Both the position numbers and the translations under genes were made by a program. Below, piece by piece: positions 8,426 through 16,803 of a DNA stretch of 49,368 nucleotides. This DNA is from Tissierellia bacterium (GTDB lineage: Bacteria > Bacillota > Clostridia > Tissierellales > Sedimentibacteraceae). Below the pieces are notes generated by a model. It saw only the letters and a list, made by a program, of their open reading frames with translations, made no database searches and was not told where the DNA came from. The stretch spans positions 1 through 49,368 of the forward strand of contig JAQVWY010000012.1 of the NCBI GenBank assembly GCA_028709465.1, given 5' to 3'. The stretch's first letter is position 1. Every line of letters begins with the position of its first letter.

Positions 8426-8938
8426 ATGAATATTTTATTGGTTTGCACAGGTAATACTTGCAGAAGTAGCATGGCTGAAGGAATTTTTAAATATATGCTG
8501 AAAGATGCAAGAAATATGCGAATATCATCAGCTGGTATAAGTGCTTTTGAAGGCGATAAGGCAAATGAAAAGTCAATAAATGTATTAAAGAAAAAAGGAA
8601 TTGATATAAGCAATCATAGAGCAAGACAACTAACAATTCATATGATACAAGATGCTGATTTGATCTTAACTATGACTTATTCACATAAAAAATTAATAAA
8701 AGATTATATTCTAAAAAATTTAGGGGATGCTTCACTTGGGAATAAGGTATTTACATTAAAAGAATATGCTTATTTAATAGATGATGAAATAATTAGTGAA
8801 AATTGTAATTTAGATATTGCTGACCCCTTTGGCATGGACTATAGTGTTTATGAACAAACAATGATTGAAATTGAAAAAGAGATTCAAAAAATAATAAATA
8901 ATATGAACGATAGAGGAGCAATAGGTAGCGATAGGTGA
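8426..8938 (+). CDS. ywlE: protein-arginine phosphatase, LMW-PTP fold
   Basis: This is a 170-residue low-molecular-weight phosphatase. The P-loop CTGNTCRS holds the nucleophile C7 and R13, and the general acid is D133 in ADPFG. The P-loop threonine T11 is the residue that in Bacillus YwlE gives phosphoarginine over phosphotyrosine specificity, so an arginine phosphatase opposing McsB is predicted. The ATG at 8426 is preferred over an in-frame GTG at 8414 because GAGGG sits 5 bases before the ATG and the protein then begins MNILLVC as in the family. It lies 8 bases after tsaC. The last eight or so residues are encoded by a repeated purine-rich sequence and look like a non-conserved tail. Confidence 0.92.
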   Translation: MNILLVCTGNTCRSSMAEGIFKYMLKDARNMRISSAGISAFEGDKANEKSINVLKKKGIDISNHRARQLTIHMIQDADLILTMTYSHKKLIKDYILKNLGDASLGNKVFTLKEYAYLIDDEIISENCNLDIADPFGMDYSVYEQTMIEIEKEIQKIINNMNDRGAIGSDR

Positions 8939-8945
8939 GCAATAG
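8909..8945. repeat. imperfect 16-bp direct repeat across the ywlE stop
   Basis: GATAGAGGAGCAATAG (8909-8924) is repeated as GATAGGTGAGCAATAG (8930-8945), 14 of 16 bases alike. The ywlE stop codon (8936-8938) lies inside the second copy, so the repeat sets the tail of the protein. Confidence 0.65.
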
Positions 8946-9010
8946 ATAATTCAATTGTTTAGTCAATCACTCATCAATCCCTCAATTAATTGTTAAAATG
9001 GAGGTAATTT

Positions 9011-9469
9011 ATGAAAATTGTAGTAGCATCTGATCACGGTGGTTATGAATTGAAAGAAATTATTAAGGTACATTTAATAGAAAAAGGATATTCTATAATA
9101 GACATTGGAACAAATAACGAGAGTTCTGTGGATTACCCTGATTTTGGAAAAAAGGCTGCAGAAATGGTTGCATCTAATGTTGCAGATAAGGGTATTGTAA
9201 TATGTGGAACTGGCATTGGAATATGCATTTCTGCTAATAAAGTAATTGGAGTTAGATGCGCCTTATGTACAAATGAGTATATGGCTAAAATGGCTAGTGC
9301 GCATAATGATGCAAATATGATTGCCTTAGGTAATCGAGTGTTGGGCAGCGGATTAGCAATTGATATAGTTGATGTTTGGCTAAATACTGAATTTGAAGGC
9401 GGAAGGCATCAAAATAGGGTAAATAAAATTATGGAAATAGAAAAAAATAATAATATAATAAGAGGATAG
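9011..9469 (+). CDS. rpiB: ribose-5-phosphate isomerase B
   Basis: RpiB interconverts ribose-5-phosphate and ribulose-5-phosphate in the non-oxidative pentose phosphate pathway. The 152-residue protein opens with the family's ASDHGG. It has the catalytic cysteine in VICGTGIGI, the substrate loop ISANKVIGVRCA and the AHNDANMIALG segment. GGAGG precedes the ATG by 7 bases. Related lacAB-type isomerases (galactose-6-phosphate) share the fold, but the intact GTGIG motif, the single-gene arrangement and the ywlE-rpiB context favour rpiB. It is followed 3 bases later by tagO. Confidence 0.95.
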   Translation: MKIVVASDHGGYELKEIIKVHLIEKGYSIIDIGTNNESSVDYPDFGKKAAEMVASNVADKGIVICGTGIGICISANKVIGVRCALCTNEYMAKMASAHNDANMIALGNRVLGSGLAIDIVDVWLNTEFEGGRHQNRVNKIMEIEKNNNIIRG

Positions 9470-9472
9470 GAA

Positions 9473-10501
9473 ATGGCTAATTATTTTATAGCGTTTTTTT
9501 CTGCGTTAATAATATCATTTATATTAACACCGCCAGCAAGGAAACTGGCTTTTAAAGTTGGTGCTTTGGATGTACCAAAGGAACCAAGAAAGATACATAA
9601 AAAACCAATGCCATATTTTGGAGGGCTTGCCATTTATGTAAGTATTATTTCCTGTATGTTCGTATATATGCCCCACGATAAAACAAATGTTTCTATTATG
9701 GTTGGGGCAACACTTATTGTTCTTACAGGAATAGTTGATGATATGTTTGGTATGAATGCAAAAATAAAACTTGTAATGCAAATCATTGCTGCTTTTATAG
9801 CTATATATGGAGGAGTAAAGATTCATTTTGTTACAAATCCATTATCAGAAACTGGTATGAGTTTATTAAGTAATTTAACCATTCCCATTACATTGTTTTG
9901 GATAGTAGGTATAACTAATACTATTAATTTAATAGATGGTCTTGATGGATTAGCATCAGGGGTGGCCAGTATTGCTGCCACAACATTATTATTTACAGCA
10001 GCATTAAAAGGACATGATTTTATAGTTATGCAATGTGCCATAATAGCTGGTGCTTCCCTAGGATTTTTGCCATTTAATTTTAATCCTGCAAAAATATTTA
10101 TGGGGGATACTGGGGCGTTGCTTCTTGGATATATGCTTGCAGTAACATCAGTATTAGGTATGGTTAAAAGTGTAGCAGCAGTTGCCTTAGTGATACCAGT
10201 ATTTGCATTAGGTTTGCCAATATTTGATACTACTTTTGCAATTATTAGAAGATATATTAATAAGAAACCTATTATGGAGGCTGACAAGGATCATCTGCAT
10301 CACAAGCTTATGAAAATAGGCCTTAATCAGAGACAAACTGTTTTAATTATGTATTTTATTAGTATGGTATTAGGTCTTGTTGCAATTATTGTATCTGATG
10401 CAGAGCCATTTGTAGGTTTTACAGTGGTACTAGTTGTGGTTTTCTCCATTTTTTATTTGGCTGGGAAAATTGGATTATTTACAGGAAAAGAAGAAAGATA
10501 A
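9473..10501 (+). CDS. tagO: undecaprenyl-phosphate GlcNAc-1-phosphate transferase
   Basis: This is a polytopic membrane enzyme of the WecA/TagO/MraY family. It transfers GlcNAc-1-phosphate from UDP-GlcNAc to undecaprenyl phosphate, starting teichoic-acid-like or other wall polymers. The 342-residue protein has about ten membrane segments. It shows GIVDDMFG, NLIDGLDGLASG, FMGDTGALLLG (Mg2+ and nucleotide sites) and the cytosolic HLHHKL motif that distinguishes the WecA/TagO branch from MraY. The start is 3 bases after rpiB, with an AGGA signal overlapping the rpiB end. The next gene makes UDP-ManNAc, which fits a ManNAc-GlcNAc linkage unit. Confidence 0.92.
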   Translation: MANYFIAFFSALIISFILTPPARKLAFKVGALDVPKEPRKIHKKPMPYFGGLAIYVSIISCMFVYMPHDKTNVSIMVGATLIVLTGIVDDMFGMNAKIKLVMQIIAAFIAIYGGVKIHFVTNPLSETGMSLLSNLTIPITLFWIVGITNTINLIDGLDGLASGVASIAATTLLFTAALKGHDFIVMQCAIIAGASLGFLPFNFNPAKIFMGDTGALLLGYMLAVTSVLGMVKSVAAVALVIPVFALGLPIFDTTFAIIRRYINKKPIMEADKDHLHHKLMKIGLNQRQTVLIMYFISMVLGLVAIIVSDAEPFVGFTVVLVVVFSIFYLAGKIGLFTGKEER

Positions 10502-10524
10502 TTGTATAGTTATGAGGAGGAGTT

Positions 10525-11643
10525 ATGAAAAAAATAAAGGTGCTTGTAATATTTGGTACGCGTCCTGAAGCTGTTAAAATGGCTCCAATTGTGAAAGCAC
10601 TTGAAAAGGATGATAATTTTATTTCAAAAATTTGTGTTACTGCTCAGCATAGAGATATGTTAGATCAAGTTTTAAGGATATTTGATATTAAGCCAGATTA
10701 TGATTTAAATATATTTCAAAGTGGACAGACTCTAACACAAATTACATGTAGAGCATTAATTGGATTAGAAGATGTAATTAATGAATTTAAACCTGATTTA
10801 ATATTAGTACAGGGAGATACTACAACTGTTTTTACAGGGGCATTAGCTGCCTTTTACCATCAAGTAAAAATTGGTCATGTGGAAGCTGGCTTAAGAAGCA
10901 ACAACTTGTATTCTCCATATCCAGAGGAAGCAAATAGAATGTTAACGGGAGTTTTAACTAATTTCCATTTTGCGCCCACTGAAAATTCTAAGGCTAATTT
11001 GTTAAGAGAAGGATATGATGAAAATAAAATATATATTACAGGTAATACTTCAATAGATGCTTTGCAATGGGTAATTGATAAAAATTATAAATTTGATGAA
11101 GAAGTAATAAATAATATAGATTTTGAAAATAAAAAGGTAATATTACTTACATCCCATAGGAGAGAAAATATAGGTAAACCTATGGAAAATATATTTTCTG
11201 CTGTAAGAGATATAACAAATGAAAATGAAAATGTAGAAGTAATTTATCCAATGCATTTAAATCCTAAGGTTAGAGAAATTGCAACTAGAATTTTAGGTAA
11301 TATGGATAGAGTGCATTTGATTGAACCATTAGATTATCTTCCATTTACTAATTTAATGGCTAAATGTTATCTTGTTGTAACTGATTCAGGTGGGGTGCAA
11401 GAAGAAGCTCCATCCCTAGGAAAACCAGTTTTAGTAGTACGAAAGGAAACAGAGAGACCTGAAGGTATAGAAGCTGGCACAGCAAAGCTTGCAGGAGTTG
11501 AAAGAGAAAATGTATATAATTATCTTCATATTTTAGTTAATAATGAGGATGAATACAAAAATATGGCATTTGCTACAAATCCATATGGTGATGGAAAGGC
11601 TGCAAAATATATAGTTGATGCTATAAGAAAAAATATGTTATAG
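10525..11643 (+). CDS. wecB: UDP-N-acetylglucosamine 2-epimerase (non-hydrolysing)
   Basis: The enzyme interconverts UDP-GlcNAc and UDP-ManNAc, the donor used after TagO in wall polymer synthesis (called MnaA in Bacillus). It is 372 residues, the usual length. Visible are the N-terminal GTRPEAVKMAPIV, QGDTTTVFTGALAA, VEAGLRS...YPEEANR carrying the catalytic acids, LTSHRREN with the essential histidine, TDSGGVQEEAPSLGKPVL, and RPEGIEAGT near the end. GAGGAG precedes the ATG. It is the last gene of the tsaC operon and a strong terminator follows. Confidence 0.95.
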   Translation: MKKIKVLVIFGTRPEAVKMAPIVKALEKDDNFISKICVTAQHRDMLDQVLRIFDIKPDYDLNIFQSGQTLTQITCRALIGLEDVINEFKPDLILVQGDTTTVFTGALAAFYHQVKIGHVEAGLRSNNLYSPYPEEANRMLTGVLTNFHFAPTENSKANLLREGYDENKIYITGNTSIDALQWVIDKNYKFDEEVINNIDFENKKVILLTSHRRENIGKPMENIFSAVRDITNENENVEVIYPMHLNPKVREIATRILGNMDRVHLIEPLDYLPFTNLMAKCYLVVTDSGGVQEEAPSLGKPVLVVRKETERPEGIEAGTAKLAGVERENVYNYLHILVNNEDEYKNMAFATNPYGDGKAAKYIVDAIRKNML

Positions 11644-11654
11644 AAAAATTACTA

Positions 11655-11703
11655 GAAATAGATTGTTGATTATTTAATAATTCGACAATCTATTTCTTTT
11701 TTT
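11655..11703 (+). terminator. terminator after wecB
   Basis: The 12-base arms GAAATAGATTGT and ACAATCTATTTC are perfectly complementary around an 18-base loop and are followed by seven Ts. It ends the tsaC-wecB operon. Confidence 0.88.
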
Positions 11704-11734
11704 AAAAACATCCGAATTTTTTTCTTAAAATCTA

Positions 11735-11763
11735 TTGACATATGATTTCATTTGTATTATACT
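11735..11763 (+). promoter_or_regulatory. promoter of acpP (fab cluster)
   Basis: TTGACA and TATACT are separated by 17 bases, 93 bases before the acpP start. This is the only strong promoter seen ahead of the fatty acid genes. Confidence 0.85.
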
Positions 11764-11767
11764 TCGG

Positions 11768-11786
11768 ATATCAAAATATTTGATGT
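11768..11786. promoter_or_regulatory. candidate operator dyad at the acpP transcription start
   Basis: ATATCAAA and TTTGATGT form an inverted repeat (7 of 8 pairs) with a 3-base centre. It sits 5 bases past the -10 element, at or just after the predicted start of transcription. The half-site shares TTTGAT/ATCAAA with FabT boxes but in the opposite (everted) order. Its role as an operator is inferred from position alone. Confidence 0.4.
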
Positions 11787-11855
11787 TGGATATATGCGAA
11801 TAACGAATTATGTGAAATTGAAAATAATAGTAATTGCTTACGTATGGAGGATTTT

Positions 11856-12086
11856 ATGATTTTAGAAAAAGTAATAGGAATTTTAGAAGAAGAATTAGAT
11901 GTAGAAAGAGATGAAATTAAACCTGAAAGCAAATTAAAAGCTGATTTAGGAGCTGATTCATTAGATCTTTTCGAATTAATAAGCACAATAGAGGATGAAT
12001 GTGATGTAACTATCGAAGAAGAAGATTATGGTAAACTCATAACAGTTCAAGATATAGTAGACTACATTGAAAACAAGAAAAACTAA
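11856..12086 (+). CDS. acpP: acyl carrier protein
   Basis: ACP carries growing acyl chains on a 4'-phosphopantetheine arm. The protein has 76 residues and is highly acidic. It contains the attachment motif GADSLDLFELI, whose serine accepts the pantetheine, preceded by LKADLG as in bacterial ACPs. An in-frame ATG at 11844 overlaps the ribosome binding site GGAGG (11846-11850), so the ATG at 11856 is taken as the start. It heads the fab cluster, but a terminator-like hairpin lies between it and fabK, which would allow more acpP than fab mRNA. Confidence 0.94.
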   Translation: MILEKVIGILEEELDVERDEIKPESKLKADLGADSLDLFELISTIEDECDVTIEEEDYGKLITVQDIVDYIENKKN

Positions 12087-12156
12087 AGATAATATTCATT
12101 CCCTCCAAAATATTGTACGTCTTAAAATTGTACATAAATTTGATGAATGAATTAAG

Positions 12157-12190
12157 AAAACGAGACGTATATATGCTTCTCGTTTTTTTT
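12157..12190 (+). terminator. terminator-like hairpin between acpP and fabK
   Basis: AAAACGAGA pairs with TCTCGTTTT around a 12-base loop and ends in eight Ts. As fabK follows on the same strand with no strong promoter seen, it probably attenuates rather than stops transcription. Confidence 0.75.
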
Positions 12191-12193
12191 AAA

Positions 12194-12227
12194 TACCTAA
12201 CCCCATTTTTAAAATTAGTTAATTTTT
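12194..12227. repeat. short CCTAACCCCATTTTT repeat before fabK
   Basis: ACCTAACCCCATTTTT here is the same word that starts the element at 39637 and resembles the arm at 1821. Only one arm is complete. It lies directly between the hairpin and the fabK ribosome binding site. Confidence 0.5.
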
Positions 12228-12238
12228 AAGGAGTTCTT

Positions 12239-13195
12239 ATGATAAAAACAAAAATTTGCAGCTTGTTAAATATAGAGTATCCAATTTTTCAAGGTGGTAT
12301 GGCACAAATTTCGGATGCTAATCTTGCAGCAGCAGTGTCAGAGGCTGGAGGCCTGGGTATTATAGCAGCAGGAAATAATACATCAGAAGTGTTAAAAGTA
12401 GAAATAGATAAAATAAGATCATTAACCGATAAACCTTTTGGTGTTAATGTAATGTTACTAAATGTACACGCTAAAGAAATAAGCGAATTTCTTGCTGTTG
12501 AAAAAGTACCAGTAATTATCACTGGGGCAGGTAACCCAGGTGTGTATATGAAAATGTGGAAAGAAGCAAATATTAAAGTTATACCTGTTGCACCATCAGT
12601 TGCATATGCAAAGCACTTTGAAAAAATAGGTGCAGATGCAGTTATATGTGAAGGTACAGAGGCTGGTGGTCATATAGGAGAATTAACGACTATGTGTTTA
12701 ACCCCTCAAGTGGTAGATGCAGTTAATATACCAGTTATTGCTGCGGGAGGTATTGCTGATGGAAGGGGTATTGCAGCAGCTTTCTCCTTAGGTGCTGAAG
12801 GTGTTCAAGTTGGAACTAGGTTTTTAACTGCTTATGAGTGTAATGTTCATCAAAATTATAAAAATAGAGTTTTAAAAGCAAATGATACTGACACTGCAGT
12901 AACAGGAAGAAAAACAGGTCACCCTGTGAGAGTTTTAAAAAATAAGTTGGTTAATCAATTTAAAGAATTAGATAAAATGAATGCAGAAATTGAAGAATAT
13001 GAAAATTTAGGAAGAAGAAGATTGTATATTGCAGCTGTTGATGGAGATGTTGACTATGGTTCTGTAATGTCTGGTCAAATCGCTGGGCTGGTTAATAAAG
13101 AGCAAAGTTGCAAAGATATAATTAATGAAATGTTTGGCGAAGCGGAAAAAATTATTAATAATCTTAATTCTTATTTGGGAGGATGCAATGAGTAA
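12239..13195 (+). CDS. fabK: enoyl-ACP reductase II (FMN-dependent)
   Basis: FabK reduces trans-2-enoyl-ACP to acyl-ACP with NAD(P)H and FMN, the last step of each elongation cycle. The TIM-barrel protein of 318 residues opens with IEYPIFQGGMA. It has the flavin/substrate loop EGTEAGGHIGE with the catalytic-type histidine H145, VIAAGGIADG, and GVQVGTRFLTAYEC. AAGGAG precedes the ATG. Its stop overlaps the fabD start by 8 bases, so the two are translationally coupled. This cluster position (acp-fabK-fabD-fabG-fabF) is standard in Gram-positives. No fabI or fabL is seen in the window. Confidence 0.95.
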   Translation: MIKTKICSLLNIEYPIFQGGMAQISDANLAAAVSEAGGLGIIAAGNNTSEVLKVEIDKIRSLTDKPFGVNVMLLNVHAKEISEFLAVEKVPVIITGAGNPGVYMKMWKEANIKVIPVAPSVAYAKHFEKIGADAVICEGTEAGGHIGELTTMCLTPQVVDAVNIPVIAAGGIADGRGIAAAFSLGAEGVQVGTRFLTAYECNVHQNYKNRVLKANDTDTAVTGRKTGHPVRVLKNKLVNQFKELDKMNAEIEEYENLGRRRLYIAAVDGDVDYGSVMSGQIAGLVNKEQSCKDIINEMFGEAEKIINNLNSYLGGCNE

Positions 13196-14129
13196 AACAG
13201 CTTTTGTTTTTCCTGGCCAAGGAGCACAATATGCAGGTATGGGAAAAGATTTTTATGATAATTTTATTGAGAGCAGAGAAATATTTGAAAGAGCTAATGA
13301 AGTATTAGGATTTGATATAACAAAGCTTTGCTTTGAAGGACCATATGAAAAGTTAAGTGAAACTAAAATTACACAGCCAGCTATTTTAACTGTATGTATG
13401 GCTATATTTGAAGTAATTAAGAAAAATAAGCATAATAAACCAATAGTAATGGGTGGATTAAGTCTTGGTGAATACTCAGCATTAACAGCTTCTGATGCAT
13501 TAGATTTTGAAACTGCTGTTAAGCTTGTATATAAAAGAGGAAATTATATGCAAAATGCGGTTCCAATAGGGGAAGGCGGTATGGCTGCTCTTATGGGATG
13601 TTCTGAAGAGGATGCCATATGTTTATGTGAACATGTAACTAATAATTGTGATCTGTTAGAACCTGCAAATTTTAATTGTCCTGGACAAATAGTTGTTGGG
13701 GGAAAACTATCTGCTGTTGATTATGCAATTAAAGAAGCATCTAATTTTAATATAAAAAGAAGCGTAAAGTTACAGGTAAGTGCACCATTTCATACTTCAA
13801 TGCTAAAACCTGCAGGTGATAGGCTTAAACAAGATTTAATAAAAATTACATTTAAAAAACCTTCGTGTAATGTTATATCAAATGTTGATACAAATTATTA
13901 TGAAAGTGAAAATGAAATTGCTAATAAACTAGAAAAACAAGTATATAACCCAGTAAAATGGGAAGCATGCGTAAGAAAAATGATTGCTGACGGTGTTGAT
14001 ACGTTTATTGAAATAGGACCTGGAAAATCATTATGTGGATTTATAAAGAAAATAGATAAATCAGTTAATTTTATGAATATAGAAGATTTAAATTCTTTAG
14101 AAAAGGTTATGAATTTATCTTACGCTTAA
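13188..14129 (+). CDS. fabD: malonyl-CoA:ACP transacylase
   Basis: FabD moves malonyl groups from CoA to ACP, supplying the two-carbon donor for chain elongation. From the ATG at 13188 the protein has 313 residues and begins MSKTAFVFPGQGAQ, the family opening. GGAGG precedes this ATG by 5 bases, so in-frame codons further upstream inside fabK are not the start. The nucleophile elbow is GLSLGEYSA with S92, R117 binds the malonyl carboxylate (KRGNY), and H202 lies in SAPFHTSM. The elbow has Leu where many FabDs have His, a known variation. It overlaps fabK by 8 bases. Confidence 0.95.
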   Translation: MSKTAFVFPGQGAQYAGMGKDFYDNFIESREIFERANEVLGFDITKLCFEGPYEKLSETKITQPAILTVCMAIFEVIKKNKHNKPIVMGGLSLGEYSALTASDALDFETAVKLVYKRGNYMQNAVPIGEGGMAALMGCSEEDAICLCEHVTNNCDLLEPANFNCPGQIVVGGKLSAVDYAIKEASNFNIKRSVKLQVSAPFHTSMLKPAGDRLKQDLIKITFKKPSCNVISNVDTNYYESENEIANKLEKQVYNPVKWEACVRKMIADGVDTFIEIGPGKSLCGFIKKIDKSVNFMNIEDLNSLEKVMNLSYA

Positions 14130-14146
14130 TAAAGAAAGGAACTATT

Positions 14147-14878
14147 ATGAAAACTGCAATAATAACAGGAGCATCTAAAGGCATTGGAGCTGTAATTGCT
14201 AAAAGACTAAATGAACTGGGATATAATTTAATATTAAATTATAGAAATTCGACTGCTGCTATGGATGAACTTATAAATAGTTTTACCAATAAAGATACAA
14301 AAAATGTTATTGTTCAATGTGATATCTCAAATTTTGATGATGCAAAAAATTTGATTGATACTGCCTATAATAATTTTAAAACAGTTGATGTTTTAATAAA
14401 TAATGCGGGAGTTACAAAGGACAATATTCTTCCTATGATGGCAGAGGATGAATTTGATGTAGTTATTAATACTAATTTAAAAGGATCTTTTAACTGTTCA
14501 AGACATATAGCTAAAAAGATGATGAAACAAAAATGTGGAAGAATTATAAATATTTCTTCTGTGGTTGGTCTTATGGGTAATTCAGGTCAGGTTAATTATT
14601 CTGCTTCTAAAGCTGGAATAATTGGGATGACAAAATCCATGGCAAGAGAAATGGCTAGAAAAAATATATTAGTAAATGCAATAGCACCAGGCTTCATACA
14701 AACTGAAATGACGGATATATTGCCAGTAGATGTAAAAAATGAAATGCTTAAAAATATACCATTACAAAGATTCGGCAGTCCAAGTGATATTGCAGATGCA
14801 GTAGAATTTTTAATTTCTGATAAAGCATCGTATATTACAGGTCAAGTGCTATCAGTAAATGGTGGATTCTATATGTAG
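14147..14878 (+). CDS. fabG: 3-oxoacyl-ACP reductase
   Basis: FabG reduces beta-ketoacyl-ACP to beta-hydroxyacyl-ACP with NADPH. The 243-residue short-chain dehydrogenase has the Rossmann loop TGASKGIG (7-14), NNAGVTKD, a catalytic serine in ISSVVG, and the YSASK motif with Y151 and K155. PGFIQTEMT and SYITGQVLSVNGG complete the family pattern. AAAGGA lies before the ATG and the gap to fabD is 17 bases. Because short-chain dehydrogenases are many, its place in the fab cluster is what makes FabG firm. Confidence 0.95.
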   Translation: MKTAIITGASKGIGAVIAKRLNELGYNLILNYRNSTAAMDELINSFTNKDTKNVIVQCDISNFDDAKNLIDTAYNNFKTVDVLINNAGVTKDNILPMMAEDEFDVVINTNLKGSFNCSRHIAKKMMKQKCGRIINISSVVGLMGNSGQVNYSASKAGIIGMTKSMAREMARKNILVNAIAPGFIQTEMTDILPVDVKNEMLKNIPLQRFGSPSDIADAVEFLISDKASYITGQVLSVNGGFYM

Positions 14879-14906
14879 TATGTAATCTTAACGAATATTA
14901 TTTGAT

Positions 14907-14931
14907 TCTGTCATCCTATTCAGAATGACAG
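14907..14931. repeat. mini palindrome CTGTCATCC...CAGAATGACAG
   Basis: This 25-base imperfect palindrome consists of just the two terminal motifs (GTCATCC and CAGAATGAC) of the dispersed element family seen at 2503 and 36029. It lies in the fabG-fabF gap. Confidence 0.55.
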
Positions 14932-14985
14932 GAAATTTAGTTGTTTATAGCCAATGGTAAATAGAAACAATTTAATGGAGGAAAA

Positions 14986-16224
14986 ATGAAAAGAAGAGTA
15001 GTAATAACTGGTATGGGAGCAGTTACTCCTATAGGAACTGGTGTAGATATATTTTGGGAAAATGTTAAAAAGGGTAAATGTGGTATAGGAAAGATAGAAA
15101 GCTTTGATACCACAGATTTTACTGTAAAATTAGCTGCAGAAGTTAAAGATTTTGATCCAAAGGATTATATGGAAAAAAAGGAAGCGAAAAGACAGGATAG
15201 ATATTGTCAGTTTGCTGTAGCTGCATCAGAAATGGCAGTCAAGGATTCTGGTTTAGATGTAGAATCAATAAATAATGAAAAATTTGGTGTTATTATAGGC
15301 AGCGCAACTGGTGGAATTCAAACAATTGAAACAGAGCTTGAAAAAATACGTTCTAAAGGACCAGATAAGGTATCCACATTTTTCATACCTATGATGCTTT
15401 CAAATATTGCATCGGGTATTGTAGCTATTAAGCATAAGGCTAAAGGAGTTAATTTTAGTACTGTTACTGCTTGTGCATCTGGTGCAAATGCTATAGGTGA
15501 ATCTTTCAGAAAAATACAGGATGGTACATGTGATATTATAATTGCAGGTGGAGCTGAAGCAGCTATCACTCCTGGTTCTATAGCTGGTTTTGCAGCATTA
15601 ACAGCGCTTTCTACTTCAATAGATGAAAATAGAGCTTCTATTCCTTTTGATAAAGAAAGAAATGGATTTGTCATGGGTGAAGGTGCGGGAATTTTAATAT
15701 TAGAAGAATATGAACATGCTATAAAAAGGGGAGCTAAAATATATGCAGAGGTTGTTGGATATGGTGCTACATGTGATGCTTATCATATTACATCTCCTGA
15801 TCCTAGTGCTGATGGTTCTTCAAAATCGATGGAAAAAGCTATTGAAGATGCAGGAATAGGCCCAAATCAAATAGGGTATATTAATGCTCATGGAACGAGC
15901 ACATATTATAATGACAAATTAGAAACATTGGCTATTAAAAGGGTTTTTAAAGAAAATGCTTTAAATATTCCTATAAGTTCAACTAAATCAATGACTGCAC
16001 ATTTGCTTGGTGCTGCAGGTGCTATTGAAGCAATAATTTGTGTTAAATCATTGATGGATTCTTTTATTCCAGCTACTATAAATTATTCTGTGCCTGACTC
16101 TGAATGTGATTTAGATTATGTGCCAAATGTAGGAAGGGAAAAAGAATATGAATATGCAATATCAACATCTCTTGGTTTTGGTGGACATAATGCATCTTTA
16201 GTAATAAAAAAATATACTAAATAA
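14986..16224 (+). CDS. fabF: 3-oxoacyl-ACP synthase II
   Basis: FabF condenses malonyl-ACP with acyl-ACP, extending the chain by two carbons. The 412-residue thiolase-fold enzyme has the full catalytic set: C163 in TACASGAN, H302 in NAHGTST, K334 and H339 in KSMTAHLLGAAGA. GFGGHNASL closes the protein. GGAGG lies 6 bases before the ATG. The gap to fabG is 107 bases and holds a small repeat, but no promoter or terminator is obvious, so cotranscription is likely. FabH, the initiating synthase, is not in this cluster. Confidence 0.96.
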   Translation: MKRRVVITGMGAVTPIGTGVDIFWENVKKGKCGIGKIESFDTTDFTVKLAAEVKDFDPKDYMEKKEAKRQDRYCQFAVAASEMAVKDSGLDVESINNEKFGVIIGSATGGIQTIETELEKIRSKGPDKVSTFFIPMMLSNIASGIVAIKHKAKGVNFSTVTACASGANAIGESFRKIQDGTCDIIIAGGAEAAITPGSIAGFAALTALSTSIDENRASIPFDKERNGFVMGEGAGILILEEYEHAIKRGAKIYAEVVGYGATCDAYHITSPDPSADGSSKSMEKAIEDAGIGPNQIGYINAHGTSTYYNDKLETLAIKRVFKENALNIPISSTKSMTAHLLGAAGAIEAIICVKSLMDSFIPATINYSVPDSECDLDYVPNVGREKEYEYAISTSLGFGGHNASLVIKKYTK

Positions 16225-16235
16225 AAGGGGTAAAT

Positions 16236-16661
16236 ATGATTTATAATTCAACTGAAATACAAGAGATACTTCCTCATAGATATCCAATGTTATTGGTGGA
16301 TAAAATAATTGAATTACAGGAAGGTACAAAAGCTGTAGGAATAAAAAATCTAACAATAAATGAACAGTTTTTCCAAGGACATTTTCCTGGAAATCCTGTG
16401 ATGCCTGGGGTTTTAATTATTGAAGCATTAGCTCAAACAGGGGCGGTTGCAATATTATCTCTTGAAAAATATAAGGGTAAAACAGTATATTTTGGGGGCA
16501 TAAAAGAGGCAAAATTTAAAAGAAAGGTAATTCCAGGGGATATATTAAAGCTTGAAACAGAAATAATTAAAATGAAGGGCAAATTTGGAATTGGAAAAGC
16601 CATAGCTTTTGTACATGAAGAAATAGCTGCAGAAGCAGAGTTAGTATTTTATGTGGACTAG
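16236..16661 (+). CDS. fabZ: 3-hydroxyacyl-ACP dehydratase
   Basis: FabZ dehydrates beta-hydroxyacyl-ACP to trans-2-enoyl-ACP. The 141-residue hotdog-fold protein shows LPHRYPMLLVDKI, the catalytic histidine H49 in GHFPGNPVMPGVL and glutamate E63 in EALAQTGA. It begins 11 bases after fabF with AAAAGGGG ahead of the ATG, and it ends the cluster. No accB, accC, accD or accA follows, unlike in many Firmicutes where they continue the operon. Confidence 0.95.
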   Translation: MIYNSTEIQEILPHRYPMLLVDKIIELQEGTKAVGIKNLTINEQFFQGHFPGNPVMPGVLIIEALAQTGAVAILSLEKYKGKTVYFGGIKEAKFKRKVIPGDILKLETEIIKMKGKFGIGKAIAFVHEEIAAEAELVFYVD

Positions 16662-16803
16662 TATAATGACAATAATTTAACGAAGATATTTTAGAATATT
16701 GTATTTATAAATATATAATACCATGTAATATTATAAAAAAAATAAATATTTTTACGAATAGAATTATTATGTGAAATATAAACAAAAAATATGACGAAAT
16801 AAG

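Noticed and set aside
9823..10287. Open frame of 154 codons antisense to tagO
   Set aside because: tagO has all family motifs in the plus frame; the antisense frame has no recognisable domain and no ribosome binding site.
13188..14129. FabD nucleophile elbow GLSLG instead of GHSLG as a possible defect
   Set aside because: Ser, Arg and His catalytic residues are all present, and this substitution is known in other FabD proteins.
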